This document shows, one piece after another, positions 1 to 11,871 of a stretch of 64,000 bases of DNA. Each line of letters opens with the position of its first letter. The stretch's first letter is position 1. Below the pieces are notes generated by a model, which saw only the letters and a list, made by a program, of their open reading frames with translations, was not told where the DNA came from and ran no database searches. Made by a program: the position numbers and the translations under genes. Location: NCBI GenBank assembly GCA_933207985.1, contig OW240915.1, forward strand, positions 261,762,395 through 261,826,394, given 5' to 3'. This DNA comes from Pelobates cultripes (taxonomy: Eukaryota; Chordata; Amphibia; Anura; Pelobatidae).

Positions 1-1336
1 ATTTGCAAATAAAGTGACTGGATTATATGCAATTACAAGGACTGTGCATGTTTTTGCCCTAGAGGACCGTGCTACCTGCTGACAAGGATCACAGTATGTA
101 CTAGATTACGGCGCCACCACATTAGAAGAGGTACTATTTTGAACCTGGTAATGTCATATAATTGGTAAGATATAAAAATCCCACTTGCCTAAAAAAAAAT
201 AATGGGTCAATAGTATGATTAAATAGGTACTTTATTTCTAGTTCAAATATAGTATTCAGTATTTGGACTGAAACCTTAAAGTGATTGTTATTGACCTCCT
301 TGGAAAAGTCTTCTAGCTCACGATGGATGTAGTGCCTAAACTCAAATCCCAATTATTTACTACTTCTATCTAACCACATTTTCCCAATGTCTCCATTTTG
401 GAATGCGTAAACATAGACTGTTAGCAGGAAATTGGAATTGTACTCATGACAAAAAAAGTAATTACACATTTACCAGGTCATAACAGTTGTTATGGCTCAA
501 TAAAAGGTTTTTAAGACATTTACACACTTTATAGTGGGCAGTAAATGTTGTGGTTGGTTTTTGAAATTCAACAAATCCATTTATCTTGTCACAAGTTGTT
601 TAAGGGTGATTGTAAGGAGCAAACAGCATATTACAATTAGTTGAAAAAGTTGTAATTATAAAACATATTGTAATAGGGTATTTTTATTTGAACTCATATT
701 TGTAGCTGTATTAGCACGGATTCTCTACATATGCCATATCATCACTGTATTTTACTTCTATAATTGAATTTGTAGATTTCTAATAAACCTAAACTGCTTG
801 ACCTATATACTCTGTCATGACCAGTAGAAAGCTTTGTGTACAGAATTGAGCAAGTCTTTTTATATCAATAAGCCATACCCTTCTGTGATATAGATTCTGT
901 AATTTGGCTAATCATACAACACAAAAACATGTCAACAACATGCAATATTACCTATTTGGATGCAAGCATAAATTCCACATTCTTTTTTGTAAATGTCACT
1001 ATTGGAACAATGTTACATATTTTTGTGAAAAATGTGGTATTTTCCCACAAAAACCAAATTGTACTGTAGTTCCAGAAGACCATTGAAAGCAATGCAAACA
1101 ATGATGGAGTCTACAGATAGCACAGAGGTGGAATGTGATAAAGCTTCAGAGAGACTTTTTAAAATACATTACTGAACATCATAGTGAGTAAAGCAAGATA
1201 AATACTATATAGGTGGGAGAGGGCCTGACTGCTGACCGTGCAGGATGCAAGTTGCTAGAGCTCCATGACTATCTCCTCAGATTAAGCTAAAAAAGCAATA
1301 GTTAAAGCGATTTATCGTCACCAACTCAACTTTTAA
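1..1336. other. No recognised feature
   Basis: AT-rich sequence with only short, unconvincing open frames. I see no splice-framed exon, repeat terminus or RNA gene here. Confidence 0.5.
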
Positions 1337-1557
1337 GGGATACTATACTCACCAACTTGATGTATTTGTTCTGGTTAGTATAGCCTGTAACTGCAGGCAT
1401 TTTCATATAAACACTGCCTTTTCAGAAAAGGCAATTTTTACATTGCTTCCTAAGAACACCACAAGTAGCAGTTACTCACACGGCCACTAGAGGTGCTTCC
1501 TGGGTCAGTGCTGCACTGTGTGCAGCACTGACATTCAGCGTCTCCATGCACTGCATA
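1337..1557 (+). mobile_element. T2/Kolobok-type MITE, family A, 5' part only
   Basis: The fragment starts just after TTAA (1333-1336) with GGGATACTATACTCACC. It then follows the same order of blocks as the full copies at 21311-21880 and 34626-35197: a 'TTGTTCTGGTTAGTATAG' stretch, 'AAACACTGCCTTTTCAG', 'GGCCACTAGAGGTGC', then 'CATTCAGCGTCTCCATGCA'. After about 1557 the similarity stops, so the second half is missing. Family placement rests on the TTAA plus AGGRR end. Confidence 0.6.
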
Positions 1558-2163
1558 TATGTATATTTACCTAAAAAAAATAAAAATAATAATAATAATA
1601 ATAATCTTAAAGGAAAAGTACTACATTTACTGAAATCACTTAAAGGGATATCACTAACTAAACAAAGCATGACACTCGCTGGAAGCTTAAACGTCTCTGT
1701 GGGAATACATTGATTTATTTTTTCCATGATGCTATAGGTCGTTTGTTGGACTTTCTGTATAATTATAACTTTATGAGTCCCACTTTACTATACTAGTAGC
1801 AGTACCTTCTGCATGCGGAAACGTAATCAGTGACATCTGGTGGTATAGTTTTTGCTATATTTTTTTCTATTTCATTAACAGGAGTGGGCATATCTCTGAA
1901 CATGTGTTTTACTTTACTTGGTCCTAAGTTCTGCTGTTTATGCCGTGCTATGGTTTGTCTGGGTCATTTAATAGCCACACGCTCTATCATAAAATTTGTT
2001 ATTTCTTATCTGTATGCATCAATATTAATCACAATTGCTCTAAGTCAATTCTTATATTGTCTCATCGGATTGTCATTTATATACCTCAGTAAAAAAAAAA
2101 GTGATTGAAAAAGAAACAAACAATATATTGGTCCTGAAAGATAATAGGTCCTAAATTATTACT
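1558..2163. other. Unassigned AT-rich stretch with a short AAT repeat
   Basis: It contains an (AAT)n run at about 1586-1604. No gene or element end is recognisable before the retroelement that begins at 2164. Confidence 0.45.
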
Positions 2164-2203
2164 TGTCAGGAATAGCTGATGCCCAACATGCAGAACAATA
2201 GTA
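2164..2203 (-). repeat. Remnant of the second LTR, cut by Tc1
   Basis: The first 25 bases are identical to 3564-3588, and the next 15 still align (ends in TA where the other copy has AAGTA). The Tc1 inverted repeat begins straight after. This marks the Tc1 insertion point within the LTR. Confidence 0.65.
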
Positions 2204-3303
2204 CACACTGTTCCAAATTATTATGTAAATTCTATTTAAGTGTCACAATGATTAAATATTTAGTTTTCAGTTTAATTCATGGATGGCATTGTGTCTCATG
2301 GCTCTTTTGATCACTGAAAACAATCTCGGACACCTGTGATAATTAGATTGCCAGGTGAGCCCAATTTAAGGAAAAACTACTAAAGGGGGGTGTTCCACAT
2401 TATTAAGCAGAGCACCATTGTCATGCAATATGGGGGAAGAAAAATGATCTATCTGCTGCCAAAAAGAGTGAAATAGTTAAATGCCTTGGACGAGGTATGA
2501 TATTTCATGAAAACTTAAGCGTGATCATCACACTATTAAGAGATTTGTGGCTGATTCAGAGCACGGATGGGTTTGTGCATATAAAGGCACATTGAGGAAG
2601 ATTTCTGCCAGATCCATGCATCAGATCAAGAGAGCAGCTGCTAAAATACCATTACATAGCAGCAAACAGATATTTGAAGCTGCTGGTGCCTCTGGAGTCC
2701 CACGGATATCAAGGCGTAGAGTCCTCCAGAGTCTTGCAACTGTGCATAAACCTTCTATTTGGCCACCACTAACCAATGCTCACAAGCAGAAACGGCTGCA
2801 TTGGGCAGAAAAATACATGAAGACTAATTTTCAAACAGTCCTGTTCACTGATGAGTGCTGTGCAACCCTGGATGGTTCAGATGGATGGAGTAGTGGATGG
2901 TTGGTGGACCGCCACCCTGTTCCAACAAGGCTGCGACGTCAGCAAGGCGGTGGTGGAGTCATGTTTTGGGCCGGAATCATGGGAAGAGAGCTGGTTGGCC
3001 CCTTTAGGGTCCCCGAAGGTGTAAAGATGACATCTGCAAAGTATGTGGAGTTTCTGACTGACCATTTTCTTCCCTGGTACAGAAGGAAGAACTATGTTTT
3101 CCGTAATAAAATCATCTTCATGCATGACAATGCACCATCTCACGCTGCAAAGAATACCTCTGCATCAATGGCTGCTATGGGTATAAAAGGAGAGAATGTC
3201 ATGCTGTGGCCTCCATCCTCTCCTGACCTCAATCCTTTGGAACCTTTGGAGCATCCTCAAGCAAAAGATCTATGAGGGTGGGAGGCAGTTTACATCCAAA
3301 CAG
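2204..3303 (+). mobile_element. Tc1-like transposon, 3' truncated
   Basis: The left terminal repeat starts near 2204 (ACACTGTTCCAAATTATTATG). A second related block (GTTCCACATTATTAAGCAG) lies at about 2388-2408, just ahead of the transposase. The element stops inside the transposase gene at about 3303, where the sequence switches to gypsy gag on the other strand. It therefore has no right inverted repeat and cannot move. Confidence 0.75.
2430..3303 (+). pseudogene. Tc1-like transposase (DDE), broken
   Basis: Tc1 transposases cut and paste their own element at TA sites with a DDE catalytic triad. The first codons (ATG at 2430) run into a stop after MGEEK because of a shift in an A run. The N-terminal DNA-binding region then reads in the next frame (DLSAAKKSEIVKC...) and returns to the starting frame by about 2520. 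From 2547 a 242-codon open stretch covers the rest: first Asp in VLFTDE, second Asp in FMHDNAPSH, and the third motif at SPDLNPLE, close to the family's DLNPxE. After KDL the homologous frame shifts again: the bases encoding IYEGGRQFTSKQ lie at about 3269-3300 in another frame. The end is lost at the gypsy junction. At least three frame breaks plus a 3' truncation make it inactive. Confidence 0.8.
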
Positions 3304-3550
3304 CACCCTCCTTAGAATCGCCACTGAATCTAGGTGGAGGGGATAGGCTTATAGTCGGAGCCCTTTGACCACTGGATACTGCCACAGCGGCATGTTGTGA
3401 AGCCTGGGCAGAGGGTGTCTCCAATTGGAGGTGTACAGTGTGAGTCAATAACGTCTGAAAGGCCTGGGCAAACTGATCCATGTGATGATCATGTTCCTCC
3501 AGCTTAGATTCGCAAGACGACACCTGTCTATTTAAATCTGCAGGGTCCAT
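3304..3550 (-). pseudogene. Ty3/gypsy Gag, N-terminal fragment
   Basis: This is the start of the structural (capsid) polyprotein of the LTR element, about 82 codons from MDPADLN. It begins only 13 nt after the 5' LTR, as in sushi-ichi-like chromoviruses. A predicted helical stretch (SSCESKLEEHDHHMDQFAQAFQ cut short here: residues 11-32) is followed by a proline-rich linker and PPRFSGDSK, where other gypsy Gags have a similar '(Y/F)xGDxK' block at the start of capsid. The frame is open but runs into Tc1 sequence. Capsid core, zinc knuckle and all of pol are missing. Family assignment is by these motifs and by position next to the LTR. Confidence 0.65.
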
Positions 3551-3563
3551 GGCCCTGTCGTAA
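3551..3563 (-). promoter_or_regulatory. Primer-binding stretch, probably self-primed
   Basis: Directly after the LTR end (minus strand ...TGACA) comes TTACGACAGGGCC and then the gag ATG. It lacks the usual TGG of a tRNA-primed site. Ten of its bases (ACGACAGGGC) are exactly complementary to GCCCTGTCGT inside the LTR at 3889-3880, which is where the transcript should begin. See findings. Confidence 0.55.
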
Positions 3564-4205
3564 TGTCAGGAATAGCTGATGCCCAACACACATAACTTAA
3601 GTAGATATAAAGAAAATTCCTAAGCCATATTACCGGACCTTAGAATGGCCGCATTTAACATATAAAAGGAAAAAAAACACAAGACAGTATAAAGACAAGA
3701 CAAATAAATAACAGAAACCATGAACAAACTACGAGTCAGGGAATGGAGATTTCAGAATAGTCAGGAGCCAAGCCAAAGGTCAAGGAATACAGAGATCGGA
3801 TGGTCAAAAGGGAAGACAAGGTCAAATACACAAGAAATCAATAAAAGGAACGCGCTTTCGGATAGCCACAATGGAAACCACGACAGGGCACAAAGAAATG
3901 GACAAAACAGGTTTATATTGTCTAAGGTGCTCCCTGCATTGACTGCAGGGAAGCATGTGATCATGGGCATGTGTGATACACCTATATGATTAAAAATGAT
4001 CTGGCACTTTAAGAAAAACCCTTAAAATCTTCAAAGCTGCAGCAGTCGGCATCTCCAATGTTTACAGACCCGGCTGCAGTGAGAGGAGGAGGAGCCACCA
4101 CAAGGGTTGAGCGATGGGCAGCATTACCGTAACCGGACAGGTAAGAGACCGGTGGCATTTCCCTTAGCATGTGTGAATGCCGCCGCAACGATGCACGCCG
4201 TGACA
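3564..4205 (-). repeat. Long terminal repeat (5' LTR of the gypsy element)
   Basis: 642 bp, TG...CA type: on the plus strand it starts TGTCAGG and ends CGTGACA. It carries a minus-strand TATAAA at 3917-3912, placing the start of R near 3889. The TTAC-containing flank supports the outer boundary at 4205. Confidence 0.65.
3912..3917 (-). promoter_or_regulatory. TATA box of the LTR
   Basis: TATAAA reading on the minus strand, in the context CAATATAAAC. It is 28 nt upstream of the stretch complementary to the primer-binding site, the normal distance from TATA to transcription start. Confidence 0.5.
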
Positions 4206-7200
4206 TTACATGAACAGTGCACTGAAAGTAATAATAAGAGCCCATTGGGCCTGGTGCTGACAATTACGATGGGGCTAATTACAGAATCTTTTTCACAGAA
4301 AACACTTAAACAGTTATGCCTCCCAAGCGTCATGTATCTTGTGGAGGTGGTGCTGGAGGGAAACTCACAGGATATAGCTATCAGAAAACGCATATCCTGT
4401 GCTAATCTCTCACTTTCTCACTCTCTCATCTTTAAAGTAAATCCATACCCCCTAACAGCAGTGTCCGGTGAGGCAGGATGTCGGTGGAAGGGGTAAGAAC
4501 CACCTAAAGGGACAAACATGCCCAAAAAGGGTGTGTGTCTGCACGAAGAATTAGATGGTCAGGCTGCCATGAATGCAAATCAGGCTGTCTGCCAACCATG
4601 CAGGATGACCAACTGAGGGCATACTGTGCAGATAGCACACTGAGCTTGTCATAAATGCTTCTAATGATGCGCTAGCTCTATGCTTTCTAAGGATTGTCCC
4701 CTAGCACTCGCTGTTGCATTCCTTTACTAACCATCTTACTAGCAGCAGAAGCTCCTGTAATACAGTCTGGGACAGGGAAAATGTGTATGTAGTGACTGTA
4801 GAAGAAAGGGAACATGCCACAGTGTTAGAGATTGAAGCAGCAAGAGCATTTATATAGTTCGCAAAGTCAGCTTTACTTTAACTGATTTCATTGTCAACCT
4901 CTTAAGTTTCCATACGTAAGCAGCTCCATCAGCCTCTATGTTAATCCAGCCATGTTGGCACCACCATCAAATCTGTTACTCCTGACAGACTTGAATGTCA
5001 GGAATTGAGTCACAACCTACATCACTAATGCATGTTTACTTATGGACCAGAATGCATTGCAATGTTCTGTAGGCGATCTCAAAAGATATTAGCTGTCAGC
5101 AGAATCATGTACATTCCTCACTTGACTTAAGGCCATCAAAAGCTGTTCCACATCTCTCACAACCATGACATATGCATAGTTGCCTTTCTGGGATATGCGT
5201 GATAAACTCAAAATAAAAAACAAAAAACACAAATACTCAGACACCTTTATTTGGGAAAATCACAGATATATATATATATATATATATAAGTTAAAATTAT
5301 TTAAGGTCATTGTCACATTAACATAACATATCCCCCAACTCCTTTAACAATACTACACCCCACAATGACACACCACACAATAAGTAAAACCACATTATAA
5401 CATATATACATAACCATTGCCACCGTGGGCATGGTTACCAGCTTTCTTCCATGTAGGGGCATACCGAGATACAACCTACACACACCAGGTTCGGAGCTAC
5501 CTACACCCCAACTTCTCTATCCATCCCCCGCCATGACCAAACGGGAGCTACAGACCAAATAAGGGAGGAAGGGTAGGACAAAACAGGTAAGTGAGGATTA
5601 ATTAACCTAACCTAAAATGGCCTAACCCTAACCTAAAATGGCCACTATATATACACTCCTCCAACACAGACCCTTCCTCCAGTTATCTAGCCAGTCCCCA
5701 TACACTAAACCCATCCTATGCCTGTCTCCTAGCCCTCTCAAGGCCCATTCCCCTTAGCTGTGCTGCTCCACGGGCCACAGTAAAACAACCAGAGAAAAAA
5801 ATCCTTCGTAGACTAAACGAGCCTATCTAAACCTTGGAATACCTCATATGTAGTGCATGTAATTACATTTGTGGAATCTCCATTCAATACACAATTATAC
5901 ACTTGCCAGGGCTACAACAGTGAATGTGCATACCACGCTCATGTCCTAAGTAGTAAGCTAGACCACAACAGCATAGAGTAAATGTAAAACAAAAAGCACT
6001 GGCAACAGGCCCTATAAATTATGATGCAGCCCTGGGCTCCAGTTTGTGTTAGAATGTTCTGTTTGCTCAATGTGCAAGGACTCCTGCACTACTGTCCAGA
6101 TATATTAAAACAATTAAGATGTTTTAAGCTAACCTTTCAAATAAACAATATATTTCTGCATTTTGAGCATCATGCACATAATTCATGGATCTAGTATTTA
6201 ACATTTTAACCAGTGTAACCTCTTGTAATCTCTGTCCCCTCTCTCAATGTATTATTTTTCTGTAGAATGATCATAATAAAATAACAAACTGACACATTTT
6301 AGAGAATAACATTCGCTCTACATTTTACCAGATAAATTGCTAGCAAGTGTATGTTTTTAATGACATTCTTAGTATTTATTACTTTTTTGTGTCTTTGTAT
6401 TTTATTTCTGTACATTCACTTTTCAGATGAAGTATCAATATTTGGCATGTAGTACAAACCTACTGGGTCCACAAAGGGACCCAGCATTAGATGTTTCACA
6501 ATGATGAAATATATAACATTACACAGATGGCTGCGCACTTCATCTTGCCCAGTAGGATTTCTAAGATACCATTAACATGCTTTTTGGAAGTGGGGCAGTG
6601 GTTCAGGTTTTTGAAAGTGAGTGGGGGTGTAAGCTAAAAAAAAATAAAAAAATAAAAATATGGGGTAATAAAAATAACAATTTCCTATGTGTATGTCAAA
6701 TAATAAAAAAAAAAATAACTTTCTCTTTAGTAATGGGTAATTATATATATATATATATATATATATTCTTGCAATTTCAGTAACACATGGTATCAATATA
6801 ATTTCAGTCTGTTGCCAAGTGAATTTTAAAATCAATATCATAAAAAAAAGTGTCATTCCATTATCTATTTTTAAATTGATGATTTATACAGAAAATGTTT
6901 TAGAAAAACAAACTAACACTAAATGTAGAAGCGTCAAGTACTACAATGACATTTAGAAAAGGACTATTCACATGCTGTGGGGAAAAAGACCAAAACATTA
7001 GGTTCTGCTGGAAAAAGAAATTACAGAAAATGTGATATTTCGTTTAAATAGAAAGAAAAACAGGCATAGATGTAAATCCTAGGTAAAATAAAGCCTTTTA
7101 TTGTTTTATCTTAATACAATTATTTTTGATTACTTTTGCTCTGAGTTACAAATTAACTCTATGATAAAAATGTTATAACTTTTAAATTAGTGCCATTTAT

Positions 7201-7394
7201 ATTATGCTATAGGGGAACTGTAATTCCCAGGATTTTTAATATTATATTCACATATCTCTATATATTGTATAAATAAGTATTAGTGGGGTCTGAACAATAA
7301 ATTAAATCTAGAACTCCAACACATCTTTATCCTAAAATTGGCGCATTCAGCTTAGCTTCCTGTTAATCATTGTTTAATCATTATGAGATCTTAA
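4206..7394. other. Unassigned sequence with two TA microsatellites
   Basis: There are no recognisable genes. (TA)n runs lie at 5267-5288 and 6742-6766. A C-rich, repeat-like tract at 5320-5760 includes a local duplication of 'CCTAACCTAAAATGGCC' near 5605-5643. It may belong to an unnamed dispersed element, but no ends or coding traces can be seen. Confidence 0.45.
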
Positions 7395-7550
7395 AGGGAC
7401 TCTATAAGCACCCAGACCACTTCATCTCATTGAAGGGGTCTGGGTGCAGTATCCCTGCCCGAAACTGAAATGTTTATATTGCAGTGTTAGCACTGCCTGT
7501 AGTGGCTGTCTACCAGACGGCCACTACAGTAGCTTAATGCAGGTTCGGAG
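7395..7550 (+). mobile_element. T2-type MITE, family B, fragment
   Basis: TTAA (7391-7394) is followed by AGGGACTCTATAAGCACC and the family's first hairpin (CACCCAGACCACTTCA ... TGAAGGGGTCTGGGTG). The 'CTGTAGTGGCTGTC' block follows, then the similarity ends. Confidence 0.6.
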
Positions 7551-7959
7551 AGATTGACTCCTTGAAAGACTGAACAAAAGTGCTCAAGCAAAGGATTCTG
7601 AATAGTGATTGTAAAAAAACTGCACTCGGACAACACTAAAATAATGTTCAGAGGTGCATAGACTACCTATATATCCATTTACAAGTAATGTTCTATTTAT
7701 TAAGCACTCAGACATTTGAAAATTATACAAACAACCCAAGGTCCAAATCAAAACTAATTTAAACTGTGTCCACTACTGTCGAGAGGTTTTCACAATTTCT
7801 TAAATTTTGCAGTTACTAGTTATAACTTAAGATAAAAAAATATATATATTTATATAAAATTTTAAAAATATGAATGGTTTTATTCACTGCACCCTGGATT
7901 ATATTTCTAGATATTTAAAACCAAATTTTAAAATTATGAAAAAAAAATAACTCCAACTA

Positions 7960-8461
7960 AAAGGGACACAATAGACACCCAGACCACTTTGGCTCATTGA
8001 AGTGGTCTGAGTAAAGTGTCCCTATTGCCGTTGTGCTGTAAAGTTAAATATTTCAGTTCAAGAAAAACTGCAGTTTTTACATTGCTGCACTAAGTCTTCC
8101 TCCAGTGGCTGTCTCCCAGACACCCACTGGAGCCGCTATCTGCATCCAAACGAACCTTTGGTCTGATATCTGACTCTGGATGTCCTCACGCTCTGCATAA
8201 GGACATCCTGCTTCAGATTTTTCCACATAGAAAATCATTGATTCAATGCTTTCTTATGGGGAGGCCTTATGTGTGCCCCATGCTCATTATTGCCCACTAG
8301 TCACTGGGCAGAGGAGGAGGCGATGCCGCGACCATGCACTGAGGGACATCGGCCCTGGGCTATGGTAAGTAAATAAATGGGTTTTAACCCTTGATGGGGG
8401 AGGCATAGGGAACTATAGTGCCAGGAATACAGCTTTGCACTCTGGGTACTATAGTATCTCT
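7960..8461 (+). mobile_element. T2-type MITE, family B, near full length
   Basis: It starts AAGGGACACAATAGACACC and ends CTGGGTACTATAGTATCTC, and the family's internal blocks are in order: the ACCCAGACCAC hairpin, 'CCAGTGGCTGTC', 'GGATGTCCTCACGC', 'AATGCTTTCTTATGG' and 'GCCAGGAATACAG'. The flanking TTAA sites have decayed. Confidence 0.65.
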
Positions 8462-9782
8462 AAATATAGCCACATCTTGGCTATTTTAGCCCTAAATTCT
8501 GCAATTCAATTTTAAGCTCACTTCTATTCAGTGATTATTTCCCTAATGCATAGACTTCAATTCTCTTTCCAGGTGATGGTAATAATAGTAAAAATAAGAA
8601 GAAAATGAATAATAATCAGCATCATTTTCTCTATATATTTGAAGCATTTGTGACACCAAATTCTAGTAAGAAGAGAATAGAGGCAATGTCATTCTATAAT
8701 AAATATTCCTGCCCTTTTGTTCTGCTAAATATACTAAAAAAAAAAAAATTAGCCTGATTCAAGCAAAAAAGTAAAGAAGCTAAAATGTTCAGATGTGAAT
8801 GTAGTCCTGTCTGAAGTAGATGCATTTGAGATGGAATGATCTTAAATACAAGTAACATAGATCATAGTATTATTGGGAGGACTGGCAAGGACACAGACCA
8901 CCATCGCAGAGAAGTTAGGGCTGCCATTTCAGCATTCCTCTGTGGATCAAAATAAGAGGTGTGTTGTGGTGTCTGTCGGCACAGTACTGCAGGAGTGAGG
9001 CAACATGGCCTTTGTTACCCTAACACTCTGTGAATTTATGAATGGTCTGGTGGACCACAGGCAGTATCTGTAATTTGATCAGGCTGCCAGACGATGGTGA
9101 TTACGTATGATATCCCTGGAGGGATATACAAGTGATAGCAGTGTTAGATGTGCTTGTGCTCATGACATTCATAAAGCGGTTTGTCATTGGTGCCAAGGGC
9201 GTCACAAAGTTTGGCCTGATTAGGCATACATAGATGTCACTGAATTCTACATTATGCTGCGGAGGTCAAACTGATGGAGCTCACAAGGATACAAGATGTC
9301 ACAGCATAGGACCATCCACACAGAGATATGTAAATTGCGTGCATTGAAAAATTACAGTTATTTGTACTTATTCCCACATTGCCATCTATTGCATCCCCAC
9401 TCATAATCAACTTCCATCACACACAACTTTCATATAGTCCACCACACACACAGCTCTGATCATATACATGTAGCCCTATGCATATAGAAATATAGTAAAG
9501 AACTTCAATCACACATATACAAACTCATGCACAAAAAAACCCCCCAAAAAACAACAAACATTCCAAGCACCATAAACACTACAGCTGTCGCAACTCACCA
9601 CTGGCTGTCTGGATTTTCTCCATCTAAGCTGGTGTATTACTGGTCTCAGTCCTACGGTCCGTGGCCATCGACCCAAGCTGTGTCACATCTCCAGGGCAAA
9701 CCAAGGCACCAGAGAGGATTGCGAGGTTGGAACATGCTACAGACCCACTCAATGAGCCCATTTACAAATAATAAAAGATCTC
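8462..9782. other. No recognised feature
   Basis: Mixed-composition sequence with no repeat ends or coding frames that I can support. Confidence 0.4.
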
Positions 9783-10470
9783 TGTAGCGGATGCGGAGAC
9801 GGGTTTCCACCACCAGAGGGCGTCCTTCTCCCGATTGTGAGGGGTACCCCATCATTCCAAGTAGTCTTCCAAGTAGAGAAGCTCTTACAAGAGTTAGTGT
9901 CACAGCTTTATAGCAGTTTCCCCCAATAAGAGACAAGACACTAGATTGAGGGTAAAGTAAGATCTGAATTTTAATTTGGAGGCACACTGCCTTTTATGCA
10001 GGTTTCCCAACAAAGGTGACACCCAGGTGGACCTTGTTGGGCACAGGGACACAAAGTGAACAACCAATAAAAACAGGCTTTTACATTGAGACACTCCCAT
10101 ACAGGATACACAATCCCTTCCCTCTGCTTAGGAGATAATTGAGTTAATTTACTGTACCAACTCAATTATCTCCACATGAAAAAGACAAGTTTTTACACAT
10201 TTTTGAAAACACCCCAAAAACATACGGGAACCTCATAAAACATACATCCCCTGATAGCCCCGATCTGGGGGAAAAAACATACTGAAAAATCACCCAGATC
10301 GGTTCAGGGGTTCAAAAGTTAGCTGGAAGTCTCTTGTTGACCGACTGCACACATGGTTTCATGCCCAAAATAGTTCCAGAGAATTAGGCTGTGCGGCCGG
10401 GCTATTTTGAACAGTCAAAGTACATTCAAATAGTCGACACGGGGCCGTTCGTACACAGAAGCATTGCATG
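9783..10470. repeat. Candidate dispersed repeat, LTR-like
   Basis: It begins TGTAGCGGATG and contains a perfect 15-bp inverted pair (GGAGATAATTGAGTT at 10131-10145 and its complement at 10159-10173). Base composition is unlike the neighbours, with GC-rich patches near 10260 and 10400-10445. I see no target duplication and no coding trace, so both the class and the right end are guesses. Confidence 0.25.
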
Positions 10471-10699
10471 TAGTTGATTCGATAGACCATTGTATGCATT
10501 GGGGCTGATGTGTACTATAGTCATTGCTGCCACCCAGGAGTGGTTGGAGTTTGAGTGCAATTTTGTATGTTTTCCCTCATTGTGTATATTTGTATTAACA
10601 TTAAATTATATGGAAAATAGTCCATCTCAACTATAGTCACAACATGAATATTTAGTCAGAATCCTGCAATTAAAGTAACACAAATCTGTATTCCTAACT

Positions 10700-11078
10700 T
10701 TTTAGTGCCCCCCCCACCCCCCCACTGGGTGTTTTTTTAAAAAAAATTATAAAAGAAAGATTTACTTACCCTTTTCAGCTCCAAAGCACTCTTACCTCTA
10801 AGCCTCCCACAAAGTTATGGAGGACCCATGGCCTCCAATGTGCTGGTACATTCCATATTGGTGCACTGGAAACACAGTCTTCATTGTTTCAGAGTTTTAC
10901 TGTGTTAGTGCAACGGAAGCGCCTCTAATGGCTGACAACTAGAGGGTGGACTTAACCCTGCGTCGTAAGCAGTTTCTCAAAAACAGCAATGTTTGACATT
11001 GCAAGATTATAAGGACAGGGACCCTGCACCCAGACCACTGCATTGAGCTGAAATAGTCTAGGTGACTATAGAGTCCCT
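10700..11078 (+). mobile_element. T2-type MITE, family B, left end decayed
   Basis: The right end reads ...GACTATAGAGTCCCT followed by TTAA (11079-11082). Upstream are 'CACCCAGACCACTGCATTGAGCTG', the 'GCCTCTAATGGCTG' block and 'TTACTTACC'. The left part is a poly-C/poly-T stretch without a clear terminus. Confidence 0.6.
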
Positions 11079-11405
11079 TTAATTTTTTTAATTCACTACT
11101 CATTCACTGTTTAGTCAATACAATTATTTATGATTATTTGTTAAAGGGTAAGTTGCAGGAAATTCAAAGTGAATTCCAAATTTTAGGTGGGGGGAAATCG
11201 CCAAACCGAAAACATAAATTTGAAAATCACTTTAAACTACCATCTGTTCACCCTCTAGTGAAAAACCATGCACTGCCTTTTTGCTGAAAGAACTATGAGT
11301 GAATATATTTTAATACTAAACAAAAGCTAAATTAGAATGTGAATCAAAAATCTTTATTATATAAGGACCATTGTTGCAGACATATAACCTATGGCATATG
11401 GTTAA

Positions 11406-11871
11406 AGGGACACTCCAGTCCCAGGAAAACAATCCATTTTCCTGGCACTGCAGGTCCCCTTTCTCTCCCATCCCCGGTTGCTGAAGGGGTCAAAACCCCT
11501 TCAGTGATTTACCAGAGGCAGCAATGATGTCCCTCGCCGCTGCTGCTTGGTCCACCCATGCTCCTCCCCGTCCCCACATCATCTGGCGGGGGAGACAGAT
11601 CCCGCCCACCGGCGGTGGAGACCTAATGTGCATGCATGGATTTTAGCGACGCTGGAGGTCCTCACATAGCGTGAGGACGTCCAGCGACGCTATAGCACAG
11701 AAAACCTGTGCTATGAATCAGGAAGTGCCCTCTAGTGGGAGTTAACCCTGCAAGGTAATTATTGCAGTTTATAAAAAATTGCAATAATTACAGTTGCAGG
11801 GTTGATTAGTGGGAGTTGGCACCCAGAGCACTCCAATGGGCAGAAGTGGTCTGGGTGCCTGGAGTGTCCCT
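11406..11871 (+). mobile_element. Complete T2/Kolobok-type MITE, family B
   Basis: 466 bp between TTAA (11402-11405) and TTAA (11872-11875). The termini are a perfect 13-bp inverted repeat, AGGGACACTCCAG and CTGGAGTGTCCCT. There is no coding capacity. The TTAA duplication and AGGRR end match the T2 MITEs known from Xenopus, which are mobilised by Kolobok-type transposases. This is the best-preserved copy in the window. Confidence 0.85.

Larger units (their letters stand above)
2164..4205 (-). mobile_element. Degraded Ty3/gypsy (chromovirus-like) LTR retrotransposon
   Basis: Read on the minus strand: a 5' LTR (4205 to 3564), a 13-nt primer-binding stretch, and the start of gag (3550 to about 3304). 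Then comes an abrupt junction into a Tc1 element, and at the far end about 40 bp of the 3' LTR (2203 to 2164). Both LTR ends read TGTCAGGAATAGCTGATGCC on the plus strand. The flanks TTACT (2159-2163) and TTACA (4206-4210) look like a 5-bp target duplication with one change. Most of gag, all of pol and most of the 3' LTR are gone. The Tc1 entered the 3' LTR at a TA, and a later deletion joined Tc1 to gag. Confidence 0.7.

Noticed and set aside
904..1086. 60-codon Cys/His-rich frame that could suggest a zinc finger
   Set aside because: The Cys and His spacing fits no regular finger, and no neighbouring exon structure is seen.
5320..5760. C-rich tract with CCTAACCTAAAATGG repeats as possible interstitial telomeric sequence
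   Set aside because: Only one CCCTAA-like unit occurs and there is no tandem TTAGGG array.
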